Assembly (NCBI GenBank): GCA_026389265.1
Contig: JAPLIE010000124.1
Span: 1 to 33,647 of the forward strand
Source of the DNA: Cyanobacteriota bacterium
Lineage (GTDB): Bacteria; Cyanobacteriota; Cyanobacteriia; PCC-6307; Cyanobiaceae
Direction: 5' to 3'
Length of the DNA: 33,647 nucleotides
Shown: positions 1-7,578 of the stretch, one piece after another
How positions within the stretch are numbered: position 1 is the stretch's first letter
Layout of the letters: each line of letters begins with the position of its first letter
Notes under the pieces: model-generated
Told to the model about the DNA's origin: nothing
Seen by the model: only the letters and a program-made list of their open reading frames with translations
The model's database searches: none
Position numbers and translations under genes: made by a program

Positions 1-357
1 GTCGAGCACACCCTCCAGGTCCTTGAGGTAGGCCTCGGCCAGGAAGCCCAGGTGGCCGGTGTTGATCGTGAGGATCGGCACGCCGATCGGTGCCGTCTGG
101 CGGGCGGCCGAGAGCACGGTTCCGTCGCCTCCCAGCACCAGGGCCAAGGGCATGGAGGCATCAAAGCTGGCCGGCACGCAAGCGGTATAGCCCTTGGCCC
201 GCAGGTGCTGATCGGGATTGGCGAAGCCCACCACACCGCCAGCACTGCTCACACGCACCACCTCCATGCCGGCTGCCTCGAGCCGAGCTTCGATGGTGGC
301 GGCGGTGGCCAGGGCCAGGGCCTTGCCGTCGTTGACGATCAGGCCGACGCGGGACAG
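1..357 (-). CDS. nadK: NAD kinase, N-terminal part (runs off the left edge)
   Basis: ATP-NAD kinase makes NADP from NAD in the cytoplasm. The visible 119 codons show the family's first half: a start-proximal VGLIVNDGK stretch and, further on, the diagnostic GGDGT motif followed by SAAR and a [10 protein letters not shown] stretch. The C-terminal catalytic half lies outside the window. The start is odd. No ATG, GTG or TTG lies near the conserved N-terminus; a CTG codon (355-357) sits exactly where related proteins have Met before [11 protein letters not shown]. The only other usual start in frame upstream is a TTG at 457-459, which would add 34 residues of unrecognised sequence. Neither has a clear ribosome binding site. 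The identity is secure; the start is not. Confidence 0.88.
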   Translation of the reverse strand, partial: MSRVGLIVNDGKALALATAATIEARLEAAGMEVVRVSSAGGVVGFANPDQHLRAKGYTACVPASFDASMPLALVLGGDGTVLSAARQTAPIGVPILTINTGHLGFLAEAYLKDLEGVLD

Positions 358-692
358 AGGTGATGGAGCGAGTAAAGGGAGTCTAGGGAAGCAGGGGATG
401 GCAGCACCCGCCCCGCGCCAACCCTGAAATTGAACGGCTCCATCCTTCCTGTTTGCCAAGAGATGTGCTGAATTCACTGGAGTCCAGGGTTTGCCCTGGC
501 TTCAGAACCCAGCTTGTAGAGGAGCTTGCGATCGGTCGTGTTCAGAGGCTCGAAGTTGAGGGCATGCCATCGACACATCCCTGGGTCGGACTGGTTTTAT
601 GCGGTGATAGTGGCGAGAGTTGACTGTTTGTAAGCGAATGGATTGCCACCCTCAATTGGTTCGCTCATCTGCCCACGGGGTCCGTCCGGGGC
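358..692. other. Intergenic region between pheS and nadK; small hairpins only
   Basis: This 335-base stretch separates the end of pheS from the apparent start of nadK, both on the minus strand. I find no convincing gene. It holds a perfect 6-bp stem with a 4-base loop (CCAGGG-TTTG-CCCTGG, 484-499) overlapping a second small inverted repeat (CTGGA-G-TCCAG, 477-487). There is no T-run, so a terminator is not supported. It probably carries the nadK promoter, but no -10/-35 pair stands out. Codons 358-459 could be coding if nadK starts at the upstream TTG. Confidence 0.5.
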
Positions 693-1715
693 TCAGAACT
701 GCTCGAGAAAACGGAGGTCGCTGGTGTACAACCGGCGAATGTCATCGATGCCGTGGCGCACCATGCAGAAGCGCTCCACCCCTAGCCCCGCCGCGAAGCC
801 GCTCCAGCGCTCCGGATCGATGCCCAGGCCCTCCAGTACGGCGGGATCCACCATGCCGCAGCCCATCACCTCGAGCCAGCGGCCCCGCCACTGCACATCC
901 ACCTCGGCGGAGGGTTCGGTGAAGGGGAAGTAGCTGGCGCGGAAGCGCACTGGCAGGTCCCCGAAGAAGCGCTGCAGGAAGGTGGTCACGGTGCCGCGCA
1001 GGTGGCTGAAGTCGAGTCCTTCATCGAGGGCGAGCACCTCCACCTGGTGGAACACCGGCGAGTGGGTGGCATCCACCGCATCGCGGCGGTACACCCTCCC
1101 GGGGGCCACGATGCGCACCGGCGGCGGATTGGCTTCCAGATGGCGGATCTGAACCGGTGAGGTGTGGGTCCGCAGGAGCCGTTCACCACCATCGGCCCTG
1201 GGCGCCAGATAGAAGGTGTCCTGCATGTCCCGGGCCGGGTGGTGGGGCGGGATGTTCAGGGCGGTGAAGTTGTAGTAATCGCTCTCCACCTCAGGCCCCT
1301 CGGACACCCGGTAGCCCAGGCCCGCGAAGATGTCGAGGATCTCCTCCACCGTGGATTGGAGCGGATGGCGGTGCCCTGGCGGCACATAGCGGCAGGGTGC
1401 GGTCACGTCGAGCGTCTCGCGGGCGATGCGAGCCGCCATCGCCGACGACTGGAGATGGTGGAGGCGCTCCCCCAGCAGGTTCTGCACCTGATCCTTGAGC
1501 ACATTCGCCCGCTGCCCCACCTGGGGCCGCTCCTCGCCGGGAAGGCGCCCCATCGCTCCGAGAACCCCGGAGAGGCGCCCCTTTTTGCCGAGCAGGTCCA
1601 CCCGGAGCTGCTCCAGCTCGGCCGGGTCGGCAGCGGCACCGATCGCGGCGGCCGCCTCCGCTTCAAGGGCCTGAAGCTGGTCTGTGAGCTGCTGGAGGGT
1701 GATCGTGGCGCTCAC
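693..1715 (-). CDS. pheS: Phenylalanyl-tRNA synthetase alpha subunit
   Basis: The catalytic alpha subunit of the cytoplasmic alpha2-beta2 phenylalanyl-tRNA synthetase charges tRNA-Phe. The 340-residue protein has the usual length. It begins with an N-terminal coiled-coil arm (about residues 1-90), then class II motif 2 around [18 protein letters not shown], and motif 3 near the C-terminus in the [18 protein letters not shown] region. The conserved [11 protein letters not shown] and [12 protein letters not shown] stretches are also present. The ATG at 1713-1715 leads directly into the arm and is convincing. A possible small membrane-protein gene ends 8 bases upstream. No pheT is in the window, which is common in cyanobacteria. 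Confidence 0.97.
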   Translation of the reverse strand: MSATITLQQLTDQLQALEAEAAAAIGAAADPAELEQLRVDLLGKKGRLSGVLGAMGRLPGEERPQVGQRANVLKDQVQNLLGERLHHLQSSAMAARIARETLDVTAPCRYVPPGHRHPLQSTVEEILDIFAGLGYRVSEGPEVESDYYNFTALNIPPHHPARDMQDTFYLAPRADGGERLLRTHTSPVQIRHLEANPPPVRIVAPGRVYRRDAVDATHSPVFHQVEVLALDEGLDFSHLRGTVTTFLQRFFGDLPVRFRASYFPFTEPSAEVDVQWRGRWLEVMGCGMVDPAVLEGLGIDPERWSGFAAGLGVERFCMVRHGIDDIRRLYTSDLRFLEQF

Positions 1716-1723
1716 GGCGGCGG

Positions 1724-2005
1724 CTATGGGACGGGGTGAAGCGCGACTGTAGGCAGTGCCGCTCCGGTGTTCGTCTGCGGGCCCACGGCGCCCTCTTCAT
1801 TGGGCTCGCACGCGTGGGAACCATCGCGGTTGAAACCAGCGGGGGTTGCAATCCGGGCAGCGGCCCCTCGGAGGGTGCGGCCTGCGCTGGCAATCGGCCG
1901 GGAACGGGCCAGCACGAGGCCAGGAAGGGCCAGGAACGAGGCGGCGATCGGAGCGGCAGGGTCAGTATGCGCTGCGCCCTGGGGGAGCTGGCCGCTGCAG
2001 CCCAC
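1724..2005 (-). CDS. Possible small single-pass membrane protein, unrecognised
   Basis: I do not recognise this family. The frame fills the gap between surE and pheS. From a GTG at 2003-2005 it would encode 93 residues: a polar N-terminus, one hydrophobic segment at about residues 18-33 ([14 protein letters not shown]) followed by Arg-rich sequence, then a charged tail containing [15 protein letters not shown]. Codon choice resembles the neighbours (mostly G/C third positions) and the composition looks like protein rather than a shadow. It ends 8 bases before pheS, as a first gene of an operon would. Against it: the frame runs on upstream opposite surE without a stop, there is no clear ribosome binding site, and no homologue comes to mind. 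Confidence 0.35.
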   Translation of the reverse strand: MGCSGQLPQGAAHTDPAAPIAASFLALPGLVLARSRPIASAGRTLRGAAARIATPAGFNRDGSHACEPNEEGAVGPQTNTGAALPTVALHPVP

Positions 2006-2062
2006 GGCATCCCGGTGACCGAAGGCTCCGTGGCAGCCTGATCGCCAGAGCCCCTTCCCGCC

Positions 2063-2878
2063 ATGGCCCCCCTCCGGATCCTGATCTGCAACGACGACGG
2101 GGTCTTCGCCGCCGGTATCCAGGCCCTGGCGGCCGAGGCCGCCGGCCGGGGGCACCAGGTCACGGTGGTCTGTCCAGACCAGGAGCGCTCTGCCACCGGC
2201 CACGGCCTCACCCTCCAGACCCCCCTGCGGGCCGAGCGCGCCGACCAGCTCTTCGCCCCCGGCGTTACCGCCTGGGCCTGCAGCGGCACCCCCTCCGACT
2301 GCGTGAAGCTCGGCCTGTTCCGCCTGCTGGAGAAGCCCCCCGAGCTGGTGCTCTCGGGCATCAACCACGGTCCGAATCTCGGCACGGACGTGCTGTATTC
2401 CGGCACCGTGAGCGCCGCCATGGAGGGCCCGATCGAGGGTTATCCCGCCTTGGCGGAGAGCTCTGCCGACTTCATGTGGCGCCAGTTTGGCCCCGCCGCT
2501 CGCCTCGCCCTGGACGTGGCCGAAGGGATGGTGGCGGCCGGCTGGGGCGAGGGCATGCTGCTCAACCTGAATGTGCCGCCCCAGCCGGACGAGGCCATCG
2601 GTCCCCTGCGCTGGTGTCGCACTGCCGTGCGCCGCTACACCGATCAGTTCGACCGGCGCGAGGATCCCCGCGGCCGCACCTATTACTGGCTGGCCGGCGA
2701 GGTGGTGGACGATCTCGATGCCGCCGTGGCAGGCCCCGCCGACTGGCCCACCGATGTGGCCTGGATCGCCGCGGGAGGGGCCTCGCTTACGCCGTTGCAG
2801 CCCGAACTGTTCTGGCGCGGTGCCACGGACAACCTGCCCATTCCGACTGCCCTCACCGCTGGCCCGGGGGCCGCGTGA
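2063..2878 (+). CDS. surE: 5'-nucleotidase SurE
   Basis: SurE is a metal-dependent nucleoside monophosphate phosphatase, also active on short polyphosphate, involved in stress survival. The 271-residue protein has the family metal site: the NDD motif with D11 and D12, S43 in the [12 protein letters not shown] stretch, and N101 in the [22 protein letters not shown] block, which is the family signature. The length is normal. The ATG at 2063 is two residues before the conserved RILICNDDG strand, so the start is well placed. It is transcribed divergently from pheS and convergently with the DUF3611 gene, so it is probably monocistronic. Confidence 0.96.
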   Translation: MAPLRILICNDDGVFAAGIQALAAEAAGRGHQVTVVCPDQERSATGHGLTLQTPLRAERADQLFAPGVTAWACSGTPSDCVKLGLFRLLEKPPELVLSGINHGPNLGTDVLYSGTVSAAMEGPIEGYPALAESSADFMWRQFGPAARLALDVAEGMVAAGWGEGMLLNLNVPPQPDEAIGPLRWCRTAVRRYTDQFDRREDPRGRTYYWLAGEVVDDLDAAVAGPADWPTDVAWIAAGGASLTPLQPELFWRGATDNLPIPTALTAGPGAA

Positions 2879-2982
2879 TCGGCGCAAGGCTGCCACTCGC
2901 CCTGAACGGAGCCGCCCCCTGTGCCGATTGCCACGCCGATGCCCTGTGGTGGCCGATCCTGGCCCTCACCTCGTTCATCGGA

Positions 2983-2996
2983 CCATCGGCCGATGG
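2983..2996. repeat. 14-bp perfect palindrome between convergent genes
   Basis: CCATCGGCCGATGG is a perfect palindrome lying between the stop of surE and the stop of the DUF3611 gene. Its place between convergent genes would suit transcription termination, but it has no loop and no T-run, so it may instead be a binding site or chance. Confidence 0.4.
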
Positions 2997-3014
2997 CCCA
3001 GGGCGGGAGCCCTC

Positions 3015-3590
3015 TCAACCCCTGCGGTAGACCCGCTGCAGCATCCACAGGGAAAAGCAAAGGCCGATGAGGTGGGCGAAGAGCACCTGGGTGTTGCTCA
3101 GCACCGAGAGCATTTCGATCGAGGTGATCGGGAAGGTGCTGATCGGTCCCTGACTTCCCTGATAGGCCATGGGGCCGAACAGCCCCGGAGCCTGCATCGA
3201 GGCCTGCAGGAACAGGCTCCCGGCCAGGGCCTGGTAGCCCACGGCGGCGATCGTGAGGCCGGCCAGATCCACCAGCAGCCCGCGCTTGACTAGACGGCTG
3301 GTTTCGCCGCGGCTGGGGCGCACCGGACTGGCCAGGGCCCGGCTGCAGCGGATCACCAGCCAGCCCTGCCAGAGGCTCCAGGCGAGCAGCAGGAAGGAGA
3401 GCGTGGTGAAGGAGAGTCCAGGGCCCAAGCCGACGGCCCTCTGGGCGTTGGAGGCCACCCGGGCGCCGATGCTGTTGAACAGCAACACCCCCACCACCAC
3501 CACCGAGAGGGCCAGCTGGGTCCAGAAGCGCACCCAGCCCACATTGCGCAGGGCGCCGGAGATGCGCTGCAGATCCACTGGATCGGCCAT
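3015..3590 (-). CDS. DUF3611 family membrane protein
   Basis: A conserved integral membrane protein of cyanobacteria and plastids with no established function. From the ATG at 3588-3590 it has 191 residues and about four hydrophobic segments: near residues 18-35, 55-75, 108-130 and 160-180. The N-terminal DLQRISGALRNVGWVRFWTQ stretch is typical of DUF3611. Two longer starts exist (ATG at 3624-3626, GTG at 3636-3638), but they would overlap ribF on the other strand and add unconserved residues. None has a clear ribosome binding site. It is divergent from ribF with almost no gap, so the two promoters must overlap coding sequence. Confidence 0.78.
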   Translation of the reverse strand: MADPVDLQRISGALRNVGWVRFWTQLALSVVVVGVLLFNSIGARVASNAQRAVGLGPGLSFTTLSFLLLAWSLWQGWLVIRCSRALASPVRPSRGETSRLVKRGLLVDLAGLTIAAVGYQALAGSLFLQASMQAPGLFGPMAYQGSQGPISTFPITSIEMLSVLSNTQVLFAHLIGLCFSLWMLQRVYRRG

Positions 3591-3595
3591 GGGAC

Positions 3596-4645
3596 GTGCT
3601 GCCCGCAGAGGTTCCAAACTTGCCATGGGAGGATCCACAAGGCGAGCGCCCGGTCCTGAATCCCCTGTCCATCCCGCTGTACATCCCGGATCAGGCCCAG
3701 CGCCCCACCGCCATTGCCCTGGGCAGTTTCGATGGTCTGCATCGGGGCCATCGCCGTGTGATTGAGGCGATCACCGCAATCACACCGGACGTGCCGCAAA
3801 GCAACCTCGGCCCCGGGGAGCTCGGCGACGGTTCTGGAGGTATCGGGGTCCCCACCGTGGTCAGTTTCTGGCCCCATCCGCGCGAGGTACTCCATGGCGA
3901 AACCCGCCTGAGGCTCGACCTGCCGGAGGAGAAGCTGGAACTGCTGGAGCCCCTAGGCATCCGCCAGCTGGTGATGGTGCCCTTCACCCGATCCCTGGCG
4001 GCCCTCTCTCCAGAGTCCTTCGTGGCGCAGGTGCTGGTGGGGCAGCTCCAGGCGAGCCGGGTGGCCGTGGGGGAGAACTTCCGCTTCGGTGCCGGCCGCT
4101 GCGGCGACGCGGCCGATCTGGCGCGGATCGGAGCCGCCTGTGGCGTTGCTGTGTCGGTGTTGCCGATGCTCTTCGAAGCGGGTGAGCGGGTGAGCAGCAG
4201 CCGGATTCGGCGGGCCTTGGCTGCGGCTGATCTGGCGGAGGCTGAACGGCTGCTCGAGAGGTCCTATCGCTTTCGGGGCCTGGTGGTGCCGGGCCGAGGG
4301 CTTGGCCGGGGCCTCGGTTGGCCCACGGCCAACCTCCAGGTGGATGGCCGCAAATGTCTCCCCCGGGAGGGCGTTTACGCGGTGCTGGCCTGGTCCAGCG
4401 AGGTCCGTGGCGCCGGCATGCCCGCCGTGATGAATCTGGGCCCCCAGCCAACCGTGGACCCGCTGGCACCCTCCGCCGTGGAGGTGCATCTGCTCGATCG
4501 GGAGATCGACCTGGCCGGTGCGCAGCTCATCGTTCAGCCCGTCCGCTATCTGCGGAGCCAGCAGCGGTTCGCCTGCCTCGAGGAGCTGGCAACGCGCATC
4601 GCCGACGACGCTAGGGAGGCCGCAGCGATCCTCGATGCCCGTTGA
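3596..4645 (+). CDS. ribF: Bifunctional riboflavin kinase / FAD synthetase
   Basis: RibF phosphorylates riboflavin to FMN and adenylates FMN to FAD. The N-terminal FAD synthetase domain (about residues 40-200) begins with the nucleotidyltransferase signature ALGSFDGLHRGHR and contains the SSSRIRRAL motif. The C-terminal riboflavin kinase domain (about 215-345) starts with GRGLGRGLGWPTANL, then has GVYAV and VMNLGPQPT, as expected. At 349 residues it is slightly long, because the only ATG upstream (3596) adds about 35 residues before the conserved core. A TTG at 3620 would be closer but is still long. The true start may be internal and non-ATG. Function is secure; start uncertain. Confidence 0.95.
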   Translation: MLPAEVPNLPWEDPQGERPVLNPLSIPLYIPDQAQRPTAIALGSFDGLHRGHRRVIEAITAITPDVPQSNLGPGELGDGSGGIGVPTVVSFWPHPREVLHGETRLRLDLPEEKLELLEPLGIRQLVMVPFTRSLAALSPESFVAQVLVGQLQASRVAVGENFRFGAGRCGDAADLARIGAACGVAVSVLPMLFEAGERVSSSRIRRALAAADLAEAERLLERSYRFRGLVVPGRGLGRGLGWPTANLQVDGRKCLPREGVYAVLAWSSEVRGAGMPAVMNLGPQPTVDPLAPSAVEVHLLDREIDLAGAQLIVQPVRYLRSQQRFACLEELATRIADDAREAAAILDAR

Positions 4646-4672
4646 GGCTGGGGCCGTTTCCGGTGAGACTGA

Positions 4673-4725
4673 GTTGGGCTGATCCTCATCAGGGTGAGGC
4701 TCAACAGCCTGATCGGTCGGATCAG
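4673..4725. terminator. Inverted repeats between convergent genes, possible terminator
   Basis: Two hairpins lie between the end of ribF (+) and the end of the 43-residue ORF (-). One has an inner stem CCTCA/TGAGG (4684-4699) inside an outer GTTG/CAAC pairing (4673-4705). The second is CTGATC-GGTCG-GATCAG (4709-4725), overlapping the small ORF's stop codon. No T-run follows, so rho-independent termination is only a possibility. Confidence 0.3.
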
Positions 4726-4853
4726 CCTGCAATGGCGTAGGCGTGGCGAAGGCCCCAGCTGATGAACAGCGCGATCAGACCCATGAGCAAAATGCCGTAG
4801 ATCAACACCAGCAGGGGATTGTCTTCACTGCCGCTACCCGGATCGTTGACCAT
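4722..4853 (-). CDS. Small single-pass membrane protein, 43 residues
   Basis: A short gene that I read directly: ATG at 4851-4853, TGA at 4722-4724. It has a polar N-terminus (MVNDPGSGSEDNP), one clear transmembrane segment of about 22 residues (LLVLIYGILLMGLIALFISWG), then a short RHAYAIAG end. The shape is that of the tiny one-helix subunits attached to photosynthetic and respiratory complexes in cyanobacteria, but I cannot match it to a named subunit. A GAGGG sequence stands 5 bases upstream of the ATG and could serve as ribosome binding site. It is divergent from thiE and convergent with ribF. Confidence 0.7.
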   Translation of the reverse strand: MVNDPGSGSEDNPLLVLIYGILLMGLIALFISWGLRHAYAIAG

Positions 4854-4937
4854 GAGGCCCTCAGGGGTTAATTCAGCCTAAGTAACGCTCCACCCCCCTC
4901 CACCGCATCCCGAGTGCCGATTTCCCTGCCGACCACC

Positions 4938-6062
4938 ATGTCCTCCCCGGTCCCCGGCGGTGATGGGGCTGGGCCCGCTCAGCCGCCCGACAGAGCCGCG
5001 GGGGCGGGCCCGGGCAGGCCTCCCGACTTGCAGCCGATCGAGCGACTGCTGGATGCCAATCTCGATCGCGCCCGGGAGGGCCTGCGGGTTCTCGAGGACT
5101 GGGCCCGCTTCGGGCTGGATCGCCCCGATCTGGTGGCCCGCAGCAAGGATCTGCGCCAACGGCTGGGGCTGCTCCACCGAGACGCTTACAAATGGGCCCG
5201 GCACAGCGCCACCGATTCGGCCGCCGGCCTCACCCATCCGGCCCAGTCCGCACGTAGCTCCCCGGATCAGATCGTGGCCGCCAATGCCGCCCGGGTGCAG
5301 GAGGCCCTGCGGGTGCTGGAGGAATTCGGCCGGGGCATCGATCCGCCCCTGGCGGAGGAGGCGGCCCGCTGCCGTTATCGCCTGTACGACCTGGAGGTGG
5401 ATCTGCTCCGAGCCCACCGTGATGGCCACGGACGCCGTTCCCTGCTGGGGCGTTGTTCCCTGTACTTGATTGTGGGCGCCGGATCCCGGGATGTTGTGGC
5501 AGGGGCCTTGGAGGCCGGGGTGCGGATCGTGCAATACCGCTCCAAGCCGGCCGATCCCCTCGACGATCGCCAGCGGGTCCTCGAAGCCCAGGAACTGCGG
5601 CGGCTCTGCCATCACCATGGAGCCCTGTTCCTGGTGAATGACCGGGTTGACCTGGCCTTGGCCGTGGAGGCCGATGGCGTGCATCTGGGCCAGGGTGATC
5701 TGCCCCTGCCGGTGGCCCGGCGGCTGCTGGGGCCGGATCGGCTGATTGGGTGCAGCACCCAAGCTCTGGACCAGCTCCACCACGCCGTGGCCGAAGGCTG
5801 CGACTACGTGGGCGTGGGGCCGGTCAACGCCACCCCCACCAAACCGGGCCGGGAGCCGGTCGGCCTGGCCTACGTGGCGGCCGCGGCGGCCGCTTGCCCG
5901 GTTCCCTTCTTCGCGATCGGCGGCATCGGTCTGGCCAACCTGGGCGCCGTGGTCGCCGCCGGCGCCCGCCGGGTGGCTGTGGTGCGGGCGATCACGGCAG
6001 CTCCGGACCCGCAGGCGGCCAGCTCCGCCTTGCTGGAGGCCCTGGCGAGGGTTGATGGCTAA
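4938..6062 (+). CDS. thiE: ThiD2-ThiE fusion: HMP-P kinase domain plus thiamine-phosphate synthase
   Basis: A two-domain thiamine biosynthesis enzyme. The C-terminal domain (about residues 168-374) is thiamine-phosphate synthase, joining HMP-PP and the thiazole phosphate. It has IVQYRSK, the NDRVDLALAVEADGVHLGQ block, GCSTQ, YVGVGPVNATPTK and a final FAIGGI, all typical. The N-terminal domain (about 30-150) has LLDANLDRAREGLRVLEDW and NAARVQEALRVLEEFGR, the pattern of ThiD2, a domain known to phosphorylate HMP-P but not free HMP and often fused to ThiE. One protein could thus perform two consecutive steps. I chose ATG 4938; a GTG at 4914 would add 8 residues. It overlaps thiS by 8 bases, so the two are probably translated together. 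Confidence 0.92.
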   Translation: MSSPVPGGDGAGPAQPPDRAAGAGPGRPPDLQPIERLLDANLDRAREGLRVLEDWARFGLDRPDLVARSKDLRQRLGLLHRDAYKWARHSATDSAAGLTHPAQSARSSPDQIVAANAARVQEALRVLEEFGRGIDPPLAEEAARCRYRLYDLEVDLLRAHRDGHGRRSLLGRCSLYLIVGAGSRDVVAGALEAGVRIVQYRSKPADPLDDRQRVLEAQELRRLCHHHGALFLVNDRVDLALAVEADGVHLGQGDLPLPVARRLLGPDRLIGCSTQALDQLHHAVAEGCDYVGVGPVNATPTKPGREPVGLAYVAAAAAACPVPFFAIGGIGLANLGAVVAAGARRVAVVRAITAAPDPQAASSALLEALARVDG

Positions 6063-6270
6063 GTCGATCACGCTGCGGGTCAATGGCGAGGAACGGATCG
6101 CACCGGCCGGCCTGAGCCTCGATCGGGTGCTGGAGGCCCTCGGCTATCAGCCCCGGCTGGTGGTGGTGGAGTTCAACGGATCCATCCTTTCCCGCCAGAA
6201 CTGGCCTTCTCAGCCGGTGGTGGAATCCGATGTGCTGGAAGTGGTCACCATCGTGGGGGGTGGTTCCTAG
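6055..6270 (+). CDS. thiS: Sulfur carrier protein ThiS
   Basis: ThiS is the ubiquitin-like small protein whose C-terminal thiocarboxylate donates sulfur to the thiazole ring of thiamine. This one has 71 residues, a beta-grasp pattern (ITLRVNGEE near the start) and the C-terminal VTIVGGGS. In most characterised ThiS proteins the chain ends exactly in Gly-Gly; here Gly-Ser or Ser follows, so either trimming occurs or the lineage tolerates it. The ATG overlaps the end of thiE by 8 bases, supporting coupled expression. The thiazole synthase gene thiG is not in the window. Confidence 0.93.
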   Translation: MAKSITLRVNGEERIAPAGLSLDRVLEALGYQPRLVVVEFNGSILSRQNWPSQPVVESDVLEVVTIVGGGS

Positions 6271-6296
6271 ATTCCCTTCATCCCTCGGCGCCATCC

Positions 6297-7319
6297 ATGG
6301 CTCCTCGACAGTTATCTCCGTTCCTGCGTCCCGTGCTGCGGCGCCTGACCGGTTTCGTGCTTATCCCGTTGCTGATGGCCGCCCTGCTTGCCGCCGCACC
6401 AACCCCCGCCCAGGCCGCCAGTGGCGGCCGCATCGGCGGCGGCAGTTTTCGTTCGGCTCCCTCGGCGCCCCGTAACTACGGCGGTGGTGGTGGCGGCGCC
6501 TATCGCGGTGGTTATCGCGGTGGCTACGGCGGTGGTGGTGGTTATTACGGGGGCGGCGGTTACTACGGCGGTGGTGGTTACTACGGCGGCGGCGGTTTTG
6601 GTGTGCCGTTCGTGGTGCCGATGTTCGGATTCGGCGGAGGGCTGCTCGGCCTGCTGGTGTTGATGGCCGTGGTGGGCGCCCTGCTCAACGGCCTGCGCAA
6701 CTCCGGTGGCAGCCTTTCCGGTTCGGATTCCGCCGGCAGCCTCGGAGGTTCCATCGATGGCCCCGTGGCGATCGCCGAGGTTCAGGTGGGTCTGCTGGCC
6801 TCTGCTCGTGAACTCCAGGCCGATCTGCGTCGCATGGCCGCCACGGCGGACACCAGTACCACGGCCGGCTTGCAGCGGGTTCTGCAGGAAACCAGCCTCT
6901 CCCTGCTGCGCAACCCCGAACTCTGGGTCTACGCCAACGGCGAGGTGGGTCAGGTTCCCTTTGCCAGTGCCGAGTCCGCCTTCAACCGCCTCGCCGTACG
7001 GGAGCGCAGCAAGCTTGAGCGGGAGATCACCACCAATGTGGCCGGAACGCGTAGTTCCGCTTCCACAGCGGTGGCTGCCGGCAGCAGTGACGCCGCGAGT
7101 GATTACATCGCGGTCACCCTGCTGATCGCTAGCCGTCGTTCCCTCGACATCAAGGGCACGGACACGGCCGAGGCGCTTCGCGAAACCTTGCAGCGCCTTG
7201 GTTCGGTGGGTGTCGAGGATCTCCTCGCCCTCGAGGTGATCTGGCAACCCGAGGGGGTTGGCGAGGTGCTCACCGCCGACCAGTTGCTGGGGGCCTATCC
7301 CGAACTTCAGCATCTCTGA
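6297..7319 (+). CDS. DUF1517 family protein, Gly/Tyr-rich (FLAP1-like)
   Basis: A membrane-associated protein of the DUF1517 family, conserved in oxygenic phototrophs; the plant member FLAP1 affects proton balance and light acclimation, but the cyanobacterial role is not known to me. The 340 residues begin with a signal-like helix (about 15-38, ending APTPAQAA), then a Gly/Tyr/Arg-rich low-complexity part (about 42-101), a transmembrane helix (about 106-130), and a soluble domain of about 190 residues containing LLRNPELWVYANGEV and the closing TADQLLGAYPEL. It starts 26 bases after thiS on the same strand, although the functions appear unrelated. Confidence 0.85.
   Translation: MAPRQLSPFLRPVLRRLTGFVLIPLLMAALLAAAPTPAQAASGGRIGGGSFRSAPSAPRNYGGGGGGAYRGGYRGGYGGGGGYYGGGGYYGGGGYYGGGGFGVPFVVPMFGFGGGLLGLLVLMAVVGALLNGLRNSGGSLSGSDSAGSLGGSIDGPVAIAEVQVGLLASARELQADLRRMAATADTSTTAGLQRVLQETSLSLLRNPELWVYANGEVGQVPFASAESAFNRLAVRERSKLEREITTNVAGTRSSASTAVAAGSSDAASDYIAVTLLIASRRSLDIKGTDTAEALRETLQRLGSVGVEDLLALEVIWQPEGVGEVLTADQLLGAYPELQHL
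6531..6599 (+). repeat. Tandem 18-bp repeat encoding GGGGYY
   Basis: Three full 18-base units and one partial unit each encode Gly4-Tyr2 (residues 79-101 of the DUF1517 protein). The units differ mainly at third positions (GGT, GGC, GGG), so the repeat has been kept at protein level. Such Gly/Tyr tracts often vary in copy number between strains. Confidence 0.85.
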
Positions 7320-7368
7320 ATCGCGCCGGGCCTCCCCTGGTAGCCCACTCCTTCCCGCAGTCGTCCCT

Positions 7369-7578
7369 GTGATTGCTGCGGGTATCACCATCCCGCGCTC
7401 GGACGCCCATGGTTCGGAGCGCCAGTTCACAACACTGGGTGAACACTCCGTGCTTCTCCAGGCCATGGAACGTTACGAGCAAGGTCTCCTGCCCCGTTCC
7501 ATGCGCCTTTGGGTGAGCAGCGTTCCCAAGCTCGACCAGCAGCCTGGATTAGCCCTTTATCGGCCCTATGGCTGGTGA
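7369..7578 (+). CDS. Possible small protein overlapping the larB 3' end
   Basis: I do not recognise this protein. From a GTG at 7369 it would have 69 residues, ending in ALYRPYGW. The segment LLQAMERYEQGLLPRSMRLWVSSVPKL is amphipathic and reads like a real protein, with balanced charges and no cysteine. It lies downstream of the DUF1517 gene on the same strand, and its last 30 bases overlap the end of larB on the opposite strand. The frame continues upstream into the DUF1517 gene, so the start is a guess, and no ribosome binding site is evident. Confidence 0.35.
   Translation: MIAAGITIPRSDAHGSERQFTTLGEHSVLLQAMERYEQGLLPRSMRLWVSSVPKLDQQPGLALYRPYGW

Noticed and set aside
640-692. Rho-independent terminator after pheS
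   Set aside because: Only a weak 4-bp pairing and no T-run.
1736-2041. Plus-strand 101-codon frame before surE
   Set aside because: Composition is Arg/Gly/Cys-mixed without domain or ribosome binding site; the minus-strand frame there looks better.
1846-3030. Long plus-strand frame of about 394 codons across surE
   Set aside because: It is an Arg/Pro/Gly-rich shadow of surE, whose own frame has all catalytic motifs.
4878-6083. Long minus-strand frame opposite thiE (about 401 codons)
   Set aside because: Gly/Gln/His-rich shadow typical of high-GC genes; the thiE frame is fully conserved.
6312-7466. Minus-strand frame opposite the DUF1517 gene
   Set aside because: Thr/Ala/Val repeats arise only from the complement of the Gly/Tyr repeat.
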